A DNA stretch of 64,000 nucleotides from an uncultured Phascolarctobacterium sp. (GCA_900552005.1 URXU01000001.1:62001-126000), one strand, 5' to 3'. Shown: positions 17,362 to 26,812, counted from the stretch's first letter. The notes: generated from the sequence alone by a model not told the origin. Translations and numbers: made by a program.

Positions 17362-19890
17362 CTATTCATGTTTTAAAAAACGTTCTTCAATTTCCTGTCG
17401 TGACAATATAACTTCACGCGGCTTACTGCCAGCTGATTGTCCAACAATGCCAAGTTCTTCCATCATATCTACCAGGCGGGCAGCTCTGGTATAGCCTATT
17501 CTAAAGCGGCGCTGCAGCATGGAAGATGAGGCCTGTCCCATATCCATAACTAACTGCACGGCACTTTCAAATAAATCGTCTTCATACATTCCGATGCCGC
17601 CGCTGCTGTCACCCGCATTATTTTTATTTTCGCATTCCAGCGCTTGCGTGGTTACTTCTTCACTGTAATTAACCGGAATAGACTGCTTAACAATAAAGTC
17701 AACAATTCTGTTCAGTTCGGCATCACTAACAAATGCGCCTTGTACTCGCACCGGTTTATTGTAACCAATGGGATAAAAGAGCATATCACCTTTGCCCAAA
17801 AGCTTTTCGGCACCGCCCATGTCCAAAATGGTGCGTGAATCTGTCTGAGATGACACTGCAAAAGCAATGCGCGAAGGAATATTTGCCTTGACTATACCGG
17901 TAATTACATCTACTGATGGCCGTTGAGTAGCCAAGATCAAATGAATACCTGCGGCACGAGCCTTTTGCGCCAAACGTAAAATGGCATCTTCTACATCAAC
18001 TTTGGCAACCATCATCAAATCAGACAATTCATCTATAATAATAACGATGAAGGGCATTTTTTCCTGAGCTTGGCGATTATAACTGTTTATTTCACGCACA
18101 TGGCTTTCAGCAAACAGCTTATAGCGCCGCTCCATTTCGGCAACTGCCCAATGCAGAGCCGAAGCCGCTTTTTTGGCATCGGTAACAACCGGGGTTAATA
18201 AATGCGGTATTCCGTTATAATTGGAAAGCTCAACAACTTTTGGATCAACAAGAATTAATTTTACTTCATCAGGTCTTGCCTTATACAACAATCCGGCAAT
18301 GATTGTATTGATGCAGACTGATTTGCCGGAACCAGTCGAGCCTGCTACCAGCAAATGCGGCATTTTTGCCAAATCAGCCGTAATAATATTACCGCTGATG
18401 TCCTTACCCAAGCCAATACAAAGCTTCGAATCAGCCTGCTGTACCCGTTCGTTTTGAACAACTTCCATAAAATAAACAGGATCATTTTTTATATTAGGTA
18501 CCTCAATGCCGATGGCGGCCTTGCCGGGAATAGGCGCTTCGATGCGTACGCCGGAAGCCGCTAATTTCAAGGCAATATCGTCTGCCAGATTGACAACCGA
18601 ACTTACCTTAACGCCCGGTGCCGGTTCCAGCTCAAAACGGGTTACCGAAGGGCCTCTGGTCACCGCAACAACTTTAGCTTTAACCTTAAAATCAGCCAAG
18701 GTCTGCTCCAGAACAGAACATTGATGCATAATATCACTTTCATATGATATGGGATCAACAATCTGAGGTAGATCCAGTAAATTTATTGTAGGATATTGAT
18801 AACTGCCGTTCTCCTGCCCATTGTCAGAAGCCGCTGACGGTTCCTTACAGCTGCCAGTTTTATCTTCGGCTTTCTGATATTGCTTTTCGGCACTGTCATA
18901 GATGGCAATATTAGGTGCCTGATGTTCCTGTTTTGGCCATTGCTCTTGGAGCATAGGCGCCTCATCAGGTTTAACTTCAGAAGCATTCTGATGCTCTCGA
19001 TAAGGATTATGCACTATTACATTTTTAACCGGCTCAGATTGGTTAATTTCTCTTGCCGTCACATCTTGAGCTTTAGCTTCATAATCAATGATTGGGCGCA
19101 CAACAACAGTTTTTTTGGCAACTTCCCAATCAGGCAATTCTACGGGATTTGCTTCAATAGCTTCATGCACCTTTTTATCTTTATAAACGCTTTTTTTGAA
19201 ACCTAAAATGCGTTTAAAGGCATGTTTTTCATTAATGCCATCTGTAAACGAGGAAAACTCTTCCTGATTATAGACATTTTTCTGAGCTGCTGAACTTTGA
19301 AATACTGGTGGCGCTACATTCTTTGCAGCTGGCGCACGTGTACGCAAAGAACGGGAATATGCGTTTTCTTCATTCAGGCCATCATCCGCTTTGGGAAAAA
19401 GCCGATCACTTAAAAAACGCCAAGGTATAGCCATATACAATACTACGGCCCATACCAGCAGCAAGGCTGCCCACGTTCCCGTAGAGCCTAAAACGCGATG
19501 CAGCAGCAAAACTATCATTCCGCCTGTCAGACCACCGCCTGCCGGCAGCTGCTCCGGATAAAGTTCCTGATTTTCCGGCACAATCACATTATGCACTGTT
19601 GCCAAGAGCAAAGCAAAAACCACAACCATTAAGGCACATTTTTTATTCGTCAGATACGTATTTTCCGCTGCAATGCTTAATTTAATGCCCCATATCAGCA
19701 GCAGTACGGGAAAGAAAAACGCTCCCATACCAAAAAGATAATGTTGCAATGTGTTAAAATCTGCTCCGGCATAATTATCTGCCATACCAAAATATGCCAT
19801 AAAAGCATACAAAGCTAACGCAATGAGTATAATTCCGCAAATCAGCTTTACTTTTGTATTATTTCTGGTAGTTTTTTTCTTTCTGAGCAA
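17362..19890 (-). CDS. ftsK: DNA translocase FtsK/SpoIIIE
   Basis: Pumps chromosomal DNA through the closing septum and activates XerCD/dif resolution. There are four N-terminal membrane segments within residues 15-160, then an acidic/polar linker (about 165-370), the alpha/beta motor with Walker A GSTGSGKS (517-524) and Walker B IIIDELSDLM, and a winged-helix gamma domain (from about 765, LVMDMGQASSSMLQRRFRIGY) that reads KOPS. The length of 842 residues is standard. The start is TTG at 19890, with GGAG nine bases upstream. xerC is also in this window (41.2 kb). It is co-transcribed with rnj upstream and rodZ downstream. Confidence 0.96.
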   Translation of the reverse strand: MLRKKKTTRNNTKVKLICGIILIALALYAFMAYFGMADNYAGADFNTLQHYLFGMGAFFFPVLLLIWGIKLSIAAENTYLTNKKCALMVVVFALLLATVHNVIVPENQELYPEQLPAGGGLTGGMIVLLLHRVLGSTGTWAALLLVWAVVLYMAIPWRFLSDRLFPKADDGLNEENAYSRSLRTRAPAAKNVAPPVFQSSAAQKNVYNQEEFSSFTDGINEKHAFKRILGFKKSVYKDKKVHEAIEANPVELPDWEVAKKTVVVRPIIDYEAKAQDVTAREINQSEPVKNVIVHNPYREHQNASEVKPDEAPMLQEQWPKQEHQAPNIAIYDSAEKQYQKAEDKTGSCKEPSAASDNGQENGSYQYPTINLLDLPQIVDPISYESDIMHQCSVLEQTLADFKVKAKVVAVTRGPSVTRFELEPAPGVKVSSVVNLADDIALKLAASGVRIEAPIPGKAAIGIEVPNIKNDPVYFMEVVQNERVQQADSKLCIGLGKDISGNIITADLAKMPHLLVAGSTGSGKSVCINTIIAGLLYKARPDEVKLILVDPKVVELSNYNGIPHLLTPVVTDAKKAASALHWAVAEMERRYKLFAESHVREINSYNRQAQEKMPFIVIIIDELSDLMMVAKVDVEDAILRLAQKARAAGIHLILATQRPSVDVITGIVKANIPSRIAFAVSSQTDSRTILDMGGAEKLLGKGDMLFYPIGYNKPVRVQGAFVSDAELNRIVDFIVKQSIPVNYSEEVTTQALECENKNNAGDSSGGIGMYEDDLFESAVQLVMDMGQASSSMLQRRFRIGYTRAARLVDMMEELGIVGQSAGSKPREVILSRQEIEERFLKHE

Positions 19891-19911
19891 AATAACACAC
19901 TCCAGCTACAA

Positions 19912-21576
19912 TCATATTTCCATGATAATAGGCAGAATCATAGGACGGCGGCGTGTTTTTTCATACAGGAATCTGCCAAGAGAATCTCTGATGGCTGATT
20001 TAATGGCTGACCATTCAGATACCCCATTTTCTTCGCATTTTTCCAATGCAGCCTGTACTTTATCACGCGCATCATCCATCAGACCTTCTGCTTCACGTAC
20101 ATAAACAAAACCGCGGGAAACAATATCCGGACCGGATACCACGCGGCAGGTTTCTTTTTCAATAGTTACTACCACAATCATAATACCGTCCTGGGAGAGC
20201 TGACGGCGGTCACGCAGAACAATATTGCCAACGTCACCAACACCAAGGCCATCTACCAAAATCTTCCCGGCAGGAATTCTGCCAGCAATACCGATGCTGT
20301 TACGGGTAAGTTCAACTACGCAGCCGTTTTCCGCAATAACAATATTTTCCTTAGGCATACCAAGATCCTGAGCCAGACCAGCGTGCTTAATCAGATGACG
20401 GTATTCCCCATGCACGGGCATAAAGAATTTTGGTCTTACCAGATTATGCATTAACTTAATTTCTTCACGGCTGGCATGTCCTGATACGTGAACGCCGTTA
20501 GACTTTTCATAAATCACGTCAGCGCCCAGCTTATACAGATGATCAATGGTACGAGCCACCAGCTTCTCGTTGCCGGGAATAGGCGTTGCTGAAATAATTA
20601 CGGTATCGCCAGGCATGATGTCAACTTTCTTATGATCATTCATGGCCATACGTGTTAAAGCAGACATAGGCTCACCTTGACTGCCGGTAGTGATAATAAC
20701 AATTTTATCCGCTGTATAATTGTTAGTTTCATCAATATCAATAAGAACTCCTTCAGGAGCTTTAAGATAGCCTAATTCCAAGGCAATATTTACTACATTA
20801 ACCATACTGCGGCCAATAACAGCCACTTTACGTTTATATTTAACGGCAGTATCAATTACCTGCTGAATTCTATGAACATTGGAAGAAAATGTAGCGATGA
20901 TAATTCTGTTTTTAGCATAGCGGAATTCATCATCAAAAGTTTGTCCAACCATCTTCTCACTGGGAGTAACACCAGGACGTTCAGCATTAGTACTATCAGC
21001 CAGCAATGCCAGAACACCGCGATCACCAAATTCAGCAAACTTATTGAACTGGGTAACCTGTCCGTCCACAGGCGTATGGTCAAACTTAAAGTCACCGGTA
21101 TGAATAATCGTACCGATAGGCGTATGAATAGCAATGGAAATTGCATCAGGAATGCTATGATTTACACGGATAAATTCCAGATTAAATGCGCCTGCTTTAA
21201 TCTTATCACCGGGTTTAATCACGCACAGGCCTTCAGAAGAAACTCCGTTTTCTTTTAAGCGGCCTTCCAAAATGCCAAGAGTAAGTGCAGTACCATAGAC
21301 GGGAACATCAATTTGTTTTAAGACATACGGCAGAGCGCCGATATGATCTTCATGACCATGAGTAAGAAAAATAGCTCTTACTTTATCTCTGTTTTCTATT
21401 AAATAGGTGAAATCCGGAATTACCAGGTCAATGCCCAGCATATCATCTTCCGGAAACATCAGACCGGCATCAATCAGAATAATGTCGTCTCCATATTTGA
21501 AAACGGTCATATTTTTACCGATTTCACCTAAACCACCTAAGGGAATAATTTGAACTTTGTTTTGATTTTTTGCCAA
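19912..21576 (-). CDS. rnj: Ribonuclease J
   Basis: A metallo-beta-lactamase/beta-CASP nuclease with endo- and 5'-3' exonuclease activity in mRNA decay and rRNA maturation. The zinc motif THGHEDHIGALPYVL (HxHxDH), the later histidine HTGDFKFDHTP, the beta-CASP domain, GSQGEPMSAL, and HVSGHASREEIKLM plus FMPVHGEYRHL are all present. The 554-residue length matches RNase J1/J2. The start is TTG with GGAGGTG upstream. It appears to be the first gene of the eleven-gene run down to 5962, followed after 21 bases by ftsK. Only one RNase J is seen here; whether a second exists cannot be told. Confidence 0.96.
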   Translation of the reverse strand: MAKNQNKVQIIPLGGLGEIGKNMTVFKYGDDIILIDAGLMFPEDDMLGIDLVIPDFTYLIENRDKVRAIFLTHGHEDHIGALPYVLKQIDVPVYGTALTLGILEGRLKENGVSSEGLCVIKPGDKIKAGAFNLEFIRVNHSIPDAISIAIHTPIGTIIHTGDFKFDHTPVDGQVTQFNKFAEFGDRGVLALLADSTNAERPGVTPSEKMVGQTFDDEFRYAKNRIIIATFSSNVHRIQQVIDTAVKYKRKVAVIGRSMVNVVNIALELGYLKAPEGVLIDIDETNNYTADKIVIITTGSQGEPMSALTRMAMNDHKKVDIMPGDTVIISATPIPGNEKLVARTIDHLYKLGADVIYEKSNGVHVSGHASREEIKLMHNLVRPKFFMPVHGEYRHLIKHAGLAQDLGMPKENIVIAENGCVVELTRNSIGIAGRIPAGKILVDGLGVGDVGNIVLRDRRQLSQDGIMIVVVTIEKETCRVVSGPDIVSRGFVYVREAEGLMDDARDKVQAALEKCEENGVSEWSAIKSAIRDSLGRFLYEKTRRRPMILPIIMEI

Positions 21577-21720
21577 AAAAAAACACCTCCATATTTTTAG
21601 TTACGTACAAATATATAATTGCCTACAATATTATGCCCGAACCAGACTTACTCTTCATTACATTATACACTAAATATTATACAAAAAAAATAGGAAAGTA
21701 TATTTTTAATAAAATAATCC

Positions 21721-21765
21721 AAGAAAAAAGCATCCTGAGCAAAAGTCAATATTTGCTCAGGATGC
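21721..21765 (-). terminator. Rho-independent terminator of the TRAP operon
   Basis: 14-bp perfect stem GCATCCTGAGCAAA (21730-21743) / TTTGCTCAGGATGC (21752-21765). Read on the minus strand it is followed by TTTTTTCTT. It lies 20 bases after the permease stop. Confidence 0.9.
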
Positions 21766-21785
21766 TGAACGCAATATTTTATTAC

Positions 21786-23738
21786 TTATAAATCGGAATC
21801 TGTTTCCTGTTTGATCGCACCTTTAATTTTATTGGTACGCTGCCACAAAAACGCCAGTACCAAAAGAACTAATCCGGCAATATCAGTAAATACGCCAGGA
21901 ATAATCATGCAGATACCACCGGCAAAGAACATAATTCTCTGCGGATAGTTAAGTACATTTTGGCAGAAACCAATCATGGCAATGGAAGCGCCCCACATGC
22001 CAATCAATGCCGTTACCGTACTGTAAATAATGGTAAAGCCGGTTGCATTAATCATCAAAAGTTCCGGAGAAAGAACAAAGATGTACGGAACGATGAAGGC
22101 CGCAATAGCCAGCTTAGCCGCAATAACACCTGTACGCATGGGATTTGCTCCGGCAATACCGGCACCGGCATAAGCAGCCAAGGCAACCGGCGGCGTAACG
22201 TCAGCAACAATGCCGAAATAGAAAGCAAACATATGCGCAGCCAGTACGGGAATACCCATTTGAATCAGCGCAGGCGCAGCAATGGTTGATGTAATAACAT
22301 AGTTTGCCGTAGTCGGCACGCCCATACCAAGAATTAATGATGTGAGCATGGTAAAGAACATAGCCGGCAACAATTGCCCACCGGAAAGGTCAAGCAAAGC
22401 GGTAGCAATTTTTAAACCAACGCCGGTTTTAGTAACAACACCGATGATAATACCGGCTGTAGCACAGGCAATCAATACGCCTAATACTCCTTTAGAACCG
22501 TCAATCAGACCTTGAACAATTTGTTTGAATCCAATTCTGGTAGATTTGCGCAGGCAGGCACAAACAATGCTCAAGCCGATAGCAGCTAAAGCTGCGCGCA
22601 TAGGAGTATAACCACTGACTAAAAGATATATAATTACAATCAGAGGAATAGCCAGATGACCTTTTTCTACAAACAGAGTTTTGAATTTAGGTAATTCTTC
22701 TCTTGGCGTACCTTTCAGACCATATTTTTTCGCTTCATAGTGTACTCCCAACCAAACGCCAATATAATACAGCAAAGCAGGAATAACGGCTGCTTTTACA
22801 ACATCAAAATATGGTACACCTACAAATTCAGCCATCAAAAAGGCCGCAGCACCCATAACAGGAGGCATCAACTGACCGCCGGTAGAAGCAGCAGCTTCTA
22901 CTGCGCCGGCAAATTCCGGACGATAACCAAGTTTTTTCATCATCGGAATAGTAAAGGCCCCGGTACCGGCAACATTGCCTACGGAGCTGCCGGAAACAGT
23001 GCCCATTAAGCCGGAAGACAAAACAGCAACCTTTGCCGGACCGCCGGCAGCCCAACCGGCAACAGCATTTGCCAAATCAATAAAGAATTTACCAAGTCCG
23101 GTAGTTTCCAGATAAGCGCCAAATAAAATAAACAGATAAATAAAAGTGGAAGATACGCCCATTGGTGTACCGAAAATTCCTTCTGTGGTAAAGTACAGAT
23201 GGTCAAACATTTCCTGCACGCCAACACCGCGATGAGCCAAAATACCTGGTACATAAGGTCCAAGAAAAGCATACAGCATGAATACCAGCGCTACAGTAAT
23301 CATCGGCCAGCCAACAACGCGGCGCGCCGCTTCAAAGACCATAACGGTGCCAATGACGCCGACAATAAAATCGGTTTCGTTATTCATACCTGCACGCATA
23401 ACCAGCTCATGATAGTTAATAACGATATATAATGTGCTGGCAGCACTGATAACAGCAAACAGCACATCCAGCGGATTCATCTTTGATCTGGACCAGCTGC
23501 GGCGTGCCGGATACAGTAAGAAAATCAGCAGAAAACCAAACATCAAATGAATTGCACGCTGTAGATGCGCATCTAAAATACCAAAAGTCGCCGTATATAA
23601 TTGGAATACTGCAAAAATAATGCATATAGCAGAAATAACAATATTCCAAAAGCCCTTCATTTCTCTCTTATCTGACTCTTTGTCAAACTTTTGCAGGACT
23701 TCTTCTGCAGAAAGTTCTTTAATTTCTTTTGCAGACAT
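21786..23738 (-). CDS. TRAP transporter permease, fused 4TM/12TM type (TAXI class)
   Basis: The membrane part of a TAXI-TRAP secondary transporter that uses an ion gradient to import an organic anion captured by the periplasmic receptor. The N-terminal approximately 170 residues correspond to the small (DctQ-like) subunit. The rest is the large DctM-like subunit, with GLMGTVSGSSVGNVAGTGAF, VEAAASTGGQLMPPVMGAAAF and LGMGVPTTANYVITST. The approximately 650-residue fused form is typical of TAXI systems. The C-terminal extension adds two extra spans (FFAGGICMIIPGVFTDIAGL). The gene is last in the operon, after DUF1850 and the receptor, and ends at a strong terminator. Substrate not determinable from sequence. 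Confidence 0.95.
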   Translation of the reverse strand: MSAKEIKELSAEEVLQKFDKESDKREMKGFWNIVISAICIIFAVFQLYTATFGILDAHLQRAIHLMFGFLLIFLLYPARRSWSRSKMNPLDVLFAVISAASTLYIVINYHELVMRAGMNNETDFIVGVIGTVMVFEAARRVVGWPMITVALVFMLYAFLGPYVPGILAHRGVGVQEMFDHLYFTTEGIFGTPMGVSSTFIYLFILFGAYLETTGLGKFFIDLANAVAGWAAGGPAKVAVLSSGLMGTVSGSSVGNVAGTGAFTIPMMKKLGYRPEFAGAVEAAASTGGQLMPPVMGAAAFLMAEFVGVPYFDVVKAAVIPALLYYIGVWLGVHYEAKKYGLKGTPREELPKFKTLFVEKGHLAIPLIVIIYLLVSGYTPMRAALAAIGLSIVCACLRKSTRIGFKQIVQGLIDGSKGVLGVLIACATAGIIIGVVTKTGVGLKIATALLDLSGGQLLPAMFFTMLTSLILGMGVPTTANYVITSTIAAPALIQMGIPVLAAHMFAFYFGIVADVTPPVALAAYAGAGIAGANPMRTGVIAAKLAIAAFIVPYIFVLSPELLMINATGFTIIYSTVTALIGMWGASIAMIGFCQNVLNYPQRIMFFAGGICMIIPGVFTDIAGLVLLVLAFLWQRTNKIKGAIKQETDSDL

Positions 23739-23765
23739 TAATCCAAAACTCCCCTTTCATTTCAA

Positions 23766-24305
23766 TCATAAAATATAATCATACCAATATTGATAACGAT
23801 ACATGGTTTTTATCTCCACCAAGGTTCCCTGTCCATACATATCGCATAAATCATAAGTCTTGCCTTCATGAATAATGCAGGGCCGTGCCTGGACAGCCAC
23901 CCTCAGTTTAACAGTTTTATAAGGCCGATTCATAATCAGCTCAAACCTTCCGTCGTCCGTCTGACTTATCTTGCCATCAGCCGGCGAATAGGGAAATCCC
24001 CAGCCAAAAGATTCAAAGCGTGTATGTGTCATTGTCAAATCGTTAATACCATTAACAGTAAAATATTCATCTACCGGCGTTTTTTCTACCGAATGCGTAA
24101 AACGAATAGACCACTGATCTCCCGGAGCAGTAGCAAAAGAGCAAGGCTCCCTGTCGCCTTCCGGAATAATAGCTGTGACTATTTGAAAAGAGTACCATAA
24201 AAATGCCGCAGCTAAAATCAAAACACAAAGCATCCAATATTTTTTCTTGAAAAAAGACCGGAAGCCGGTAGAAACCGGTCCCCGGTCTTGAAGATTATGC
24301 GTCAT
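23766..24305 (-). CDS. DUF1850 protein of TAXI-TRAP operon
   Basis: A 179-residue protein with one N-terminal membrane helix (residues about 24-46) and a periplasmic beta-rich domain. It carries the DUF1850 signature FTHSVEKTPVDEYF, with E in place for the family's conserved acidic residue. These proteins are encoded almost only beside TAXI-type TRAP transporters; their role is unknown, and an accessory or assembly function is inferred. It lies 9 bases after the receptor gene and 27 before the permease. Confidence 0.9.
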   Translation of the reverse strand: MTHNLQDRGPVSTGFRSFFKKKYWMLCVLILAAAFLWYSFQIVTAIIPEGDREPCSFATAPGDQWSIRFTHSVEKTPVDEYFTVNGINDLTMTHTRFESFGWGFPYSPADGKISQTDDGRFELIMNRPYKTVKLRVAVQARPCIIHEGKTYDLCDMYGQGTLVEIKTMYRYQYWYDYIL

Positions 24306-24314
24306 TGCAGAACC

Positions 24315-25283
24315 TTATTTTTCTTTCAGGAATTTATCTGCGCCGGAAGCAAGATCAATGGACATACCTTCAAGGGCAGTTTCTTTGGAGATAGCATTTG
24401 CTGCAGAATGCGCTGCTTTCATACGGTCAAGGTTGTTGAAAATGGCCTTGGTAATATCGTATGTGGTATTCTCATCCATTTTATCGGTAACTGCCAGCAT
24501 GCAGCGTACTGCAACAGCAGAAACATCAGTACCCTGATTTGCGTAAGTATTAGCTTTAATAGTTACTTTGGTATAGAACGGATATTTCTGAATCAAAGCA
24601 TCTGCTTTATCAGCATCTACCGGAACAAGTACGATTTCATTTTGAGTTGCAATATCCTGAATTGCAGCAGTAGGATGACCAGCAGTAACGAATGCTGCGT
24701 CAACGTTGCCGTCTTTCAGTGCGCTGGATGCTTCACCGAAAGAGAGATACTGGGCGTCAATATCATTATAGCTCATGCCATAGGCTTCCAAAATCTGACG
24801 GGCATTGGCTTCGGTACCGGAACCAGCTGCACCAACAGCAATACGTTTGCCTTTGAAATCAGCAATGGAATTAATGCCGGATTTTTTCAAAGTTACGATC
24901 TGAATGGTTTCGGGATACAAGGTCGCAATGCCTTTCAGTCCGTTAACTTTTTTATCTTTGAACATTTCAGTGCCGTTAGCGGCATAATAAGCAATATCAT
25001 TTTGTACAAAAGCAATATCTACTTTGCCTTGCTGCAGCAAATTAATATTAGCTACAGCAGCGCCGGTAGACTGTGCAGAGGCATTGCAGCCGGGAATATT
25101 CTTATTCAGAATATCAGCAATTGCACCGCCTAACGGGAAATAGGTACCGGAGGTACCACCTGTAGCAATGTTAATAAATTTTTGTGCAGCCGGTTTTTTA
25201 TCGCCATCATTACCGCCGCCGCAGCCGGAAATCATTGTTGCCAAAACCATAATTCCCATGAGAAAAGCCAGTAGTTTTTTCAT
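24315..25283 (-). CDS. TAXI family TRAP transporter solute-binding lipoprotein
   Basis: The periplasmic receptor of the TRAP system. It has a lipoprotein signal (residues 1-21, MISGC lipobox) and then the TAXI core: INIATGGTSGTYFPLGGAIAD, the name-giving STGAAVANINLL region (S-T-G in place of T-A-x-I), IAVGAAGSGTEANARQIL, and FVTAGHPTAAIQDIA. The 322-residue length is normal. A strong RBS AAGGAGGGG precedes the ATG. As first gene it is probably the most highly expressed of the operon. About 275 bases lie upstream; I see no convincing -35/-10 pair there. A 7-bp inverted repeat (25304-25326) lies just above the RBS. Confidence 0.94.
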   Translation of the reverse strand: MKKLLAFLMGIMVLATMISGCGGGNDGDKKPAAQKFINIATGGTSGTYFPLGGAIADILNKNIPGCNASAQSTGAAVANINLLQQGKVDIAFVQNDIAYYAANGTEMFKDKKVNGLKGIATLYPETIQIVTLKKSGINSIADFKGKRIAVGAAGSGTEANARQILEAYGMSYNDIDAQYLSFGEASSALKDGNVDAAFVTAGHPTAAIQDIATQNEIVLVPVDADKADALIQKYPFYTKVTIKANTYANQGTDVSAVAVRCMLAVTDKMDENTTYDITKAIFNNLDRMKAAHSAANAISKETALEGMSIDLASGADKFLKEK

Positions 25284-25499
25284 AAAATCCCCTCCTTAAA
25301 TTTTACATATGGGCTAAATATATGTACTCTTTTTTCGCCGCATATCTATAAAATTAGATTTCGTCCAAAAATAAAAAATTCCTGCTTAAATATTCAAAAA
25401 AATGCATGTATACAAAATACTTTTTCTTATCAGCAATTTAAAGCCAATTTAGAAAACATTATTACCATTTCCGACGCATTCCGTCCATCTGTTTTTCTT

Positions 25500-25528
25500 T
25501 TGCTTAAAGAGCTTTTTTATGTTAAAAT
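25500..25528 (+). promoter_or_regulatory. Probable promoter of the EF-hand-like small gene
   Basis: TTGCTT (25500-25505), 17-base spacer, TAAAAT (25523-25528), 32 bases before the ATG of the 119-residue gene. Confidence 0.55.
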
Positions 25529-25560
25529 GATAAAAGTAATTTGTTAAGGAGTGTGTAAAT

Positions 25561-25920
25561 ATGAGTTCTGGAGCTTATACATTAAGATTGGCACGTACCT
25601 TATATAATGAAGTGTACCGTGCTATGCTTTATAATGAAAACCAACAGCCCATCGCCAAACTGCGTGTTGTACCCAATATTCCTCTTGACCGCAGCCAGGT
25701 ACCGGAAGATGCACCTGTGGTTCCTGCATTCTTGCTGGTAATCGTCGATGATGCGGATATTAACAAAGATAATCTGATTGATTTTGAAGAACGTGCTTCC
25801 TATGCCTTGCTGAAACGTTTTTCTACCGAAGTTATCAGCTTCCAGCACTGTCAGTTCTACTATCCGTCACCGGCATTTATTTTTGAACAGCCTGACGCAG
25901 TTAATAATCCTACAATGTAA
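25561..25920 (+). CDS. Small orphan protein with one EF-hand-like loop
   Basis: 119 residues, cytosolic by appearance (no signal peptide or membrane helix), family not recognised. Residues 66-77 read DINKDNLIDFEE, which fits the 12-residue EF-hand calcium loop at positions 1, 3, 5, 8, 9 and 12 (D, N, D, I, D, E), with Asn instead of Gly at position 6. A helix-like stretch follows (RASYALLKRF), but the preceding segment VVPAFLLVIV looks more like a beta strand, so a true helix-loop-helix is not certain. The gene has AAGGAG at normal spacing, its own promoter and terminator, and is the only plus-strand gene in about 42 kb. It could be a calcium-binding or structural protein. Confidence 0.7.
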   Translation: MSSGAYTLRLARTLYNEVYRAMLYNENQQPIAKLRVVPNIPLDRSQVPEDAPVVPAFLLVIVDDADINKDNLIDFEERASYALLKRFSTEVISFQHCQFYYPSPAFIFEQPDAVNNPTM

Positions 25921-25926
25921 AAAATT

Positions 25927-25957
25927 AAAGCACTTGGAAAATCCAAGTGCTTTTTTA
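25927..25957. terminator. Bidirectional terminator
   Basis: 12-bp perfect stem AAAGCACTTGGA (25927-25938) / TCCAAGTGCTTT (25942-25953) with a 3-base loop and T-run. It lies between two converging genes and serves both. Confidence 0.88.
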
Positions 25958-26785
25958 TTACCTTTTTACTGAAAGGCTTCTGATGGATACATTGACATTT
26001 TTTACCTGCATCGCAGTCATATATTCTACTTTTTCTTTTACCTTGGCCTGCAATTTTTTGGTCACGTCAAAAATCTGCACCCCGTAAAAAAGGATGACCT
26101 CAATTGCAATAATAATGCCTTTACTATTGTCACTTCTTCTGCGTACCTTGATGCCGGTAATTTTATCAATGCCATCCAGCTTTTTACCGATAATTTCAAT
26201 AATATCTTCAATGGCCTTATCAGCAATTAGCAATTTACCGTAAAAACTGAAAGCAGGACGAACAATGGAGCGATCGGCATCTTTCTCTTTGCGTCTGTGC
26301 CGTGAAAAAATATTATAAGGTAAATCAGCAAAATAGCCGGTAAAATGCGGTTTAAGTTCCACTGATGGTACGGGTACAATATGCTTGCCGTCATGCAGCC
26401 TTGAATACCGCGCTTTTTTAATTTCTTCCTTAGTGGCAATTTGATTAATATAGACAGTTTTAATAGGCTCCGGCAGATCCAGTCTTCCGATAATTTTCTT
26501 GATCATATTGTCAGAAGTCGCAATAATCAGCAGTCGTTTAATATTACTTTTCTGCAATGCTTCTCTGACTGAGCGGGCGTGCTCGTCATCAGTAAAAATA
26601 GCGCGCTTTACCGCCTGAATTCTGTTATCTTCATTTTTAGCCGATGTTCCAGCCAAAATCTTGGTACCTTTAATCAGAATTCCATCATCAATAATGGCGT
26701 CACATCTATTGTCAAAAGCTACGCCTATTGCTCTATGACTTTTACCGGTACCACTTGGTCCAACAAAAGCAACAACCTCAATCAT
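25958..26785 (-). CDS. P-loop NTPase fused to Asp23/Gls24-type domain
   Basis: The start is ATG 26785; a TTG one codon earlier is less likely, with GGAG at 11 bases. Residues 1-120 are a P-loop nucleotide-binding region with Walker A GPSGTGKS (9-16) and the strand LLIIATSD. Residues about 178-272 match the Asp23/Gls24 alkaline-shock domain (GKLLIADKAIEDIIEIIG, then GVQIFDVTKKLQAKVKEKVE and VKNVNVSI). Between them is a basic linker (SRHRRKEKDADR). Asp23 proteins normally have 100-200 residues without an ATPase and act in envelope stress at the membrane, so this looks like an ATP-driven version. It is last of the nlpC-pepA-PHP operon, suggesting an envelope connection. Function unproven. Confidence 0.8.
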   Translation of the reverse strand: MIEVVAFVGPSGTGKSHRAIGVAFDNRCDAIIDDGILIKGTKILAGTSAKNEDNRIQAVKRAIFTDDEHARSVREALQKSNIKRLLIIATSDNMIKKIIGRLDLPEPIKTVYINQIATKEEIKKARYSRLHDGKHIVPVPSVELKPHFTGYFADLPYNIFSRHRRKEKDADRSIVRPAFSFYGKLLIADKAIEDIIEIIGKKLDGIDKITGIKVRRRSDNSKGIIIAIEVILFYGVQIFDVTKKLQAKVKEKVEYMTAMQVKNVNVSIRSLSVKR

Positions 26786-26812
26786 CAATCAGCCAGCTCC
26801 TTTATATACAAA

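Noticed and set aside
24288..25133. Plus-strand frame of 281 codons opposite the TAXI receptor
   Set aside because: Antisense to a clear TAXI protein with signal peptide; composition is that of a shadow.
25304..25326. Inverted repeat TACATAT / ATATGTA just above the TAXI gene RBS
   Set aside because: Seven AT-rich base pairs in AT-rich DNA are expected by chance; no associated promoter was found.
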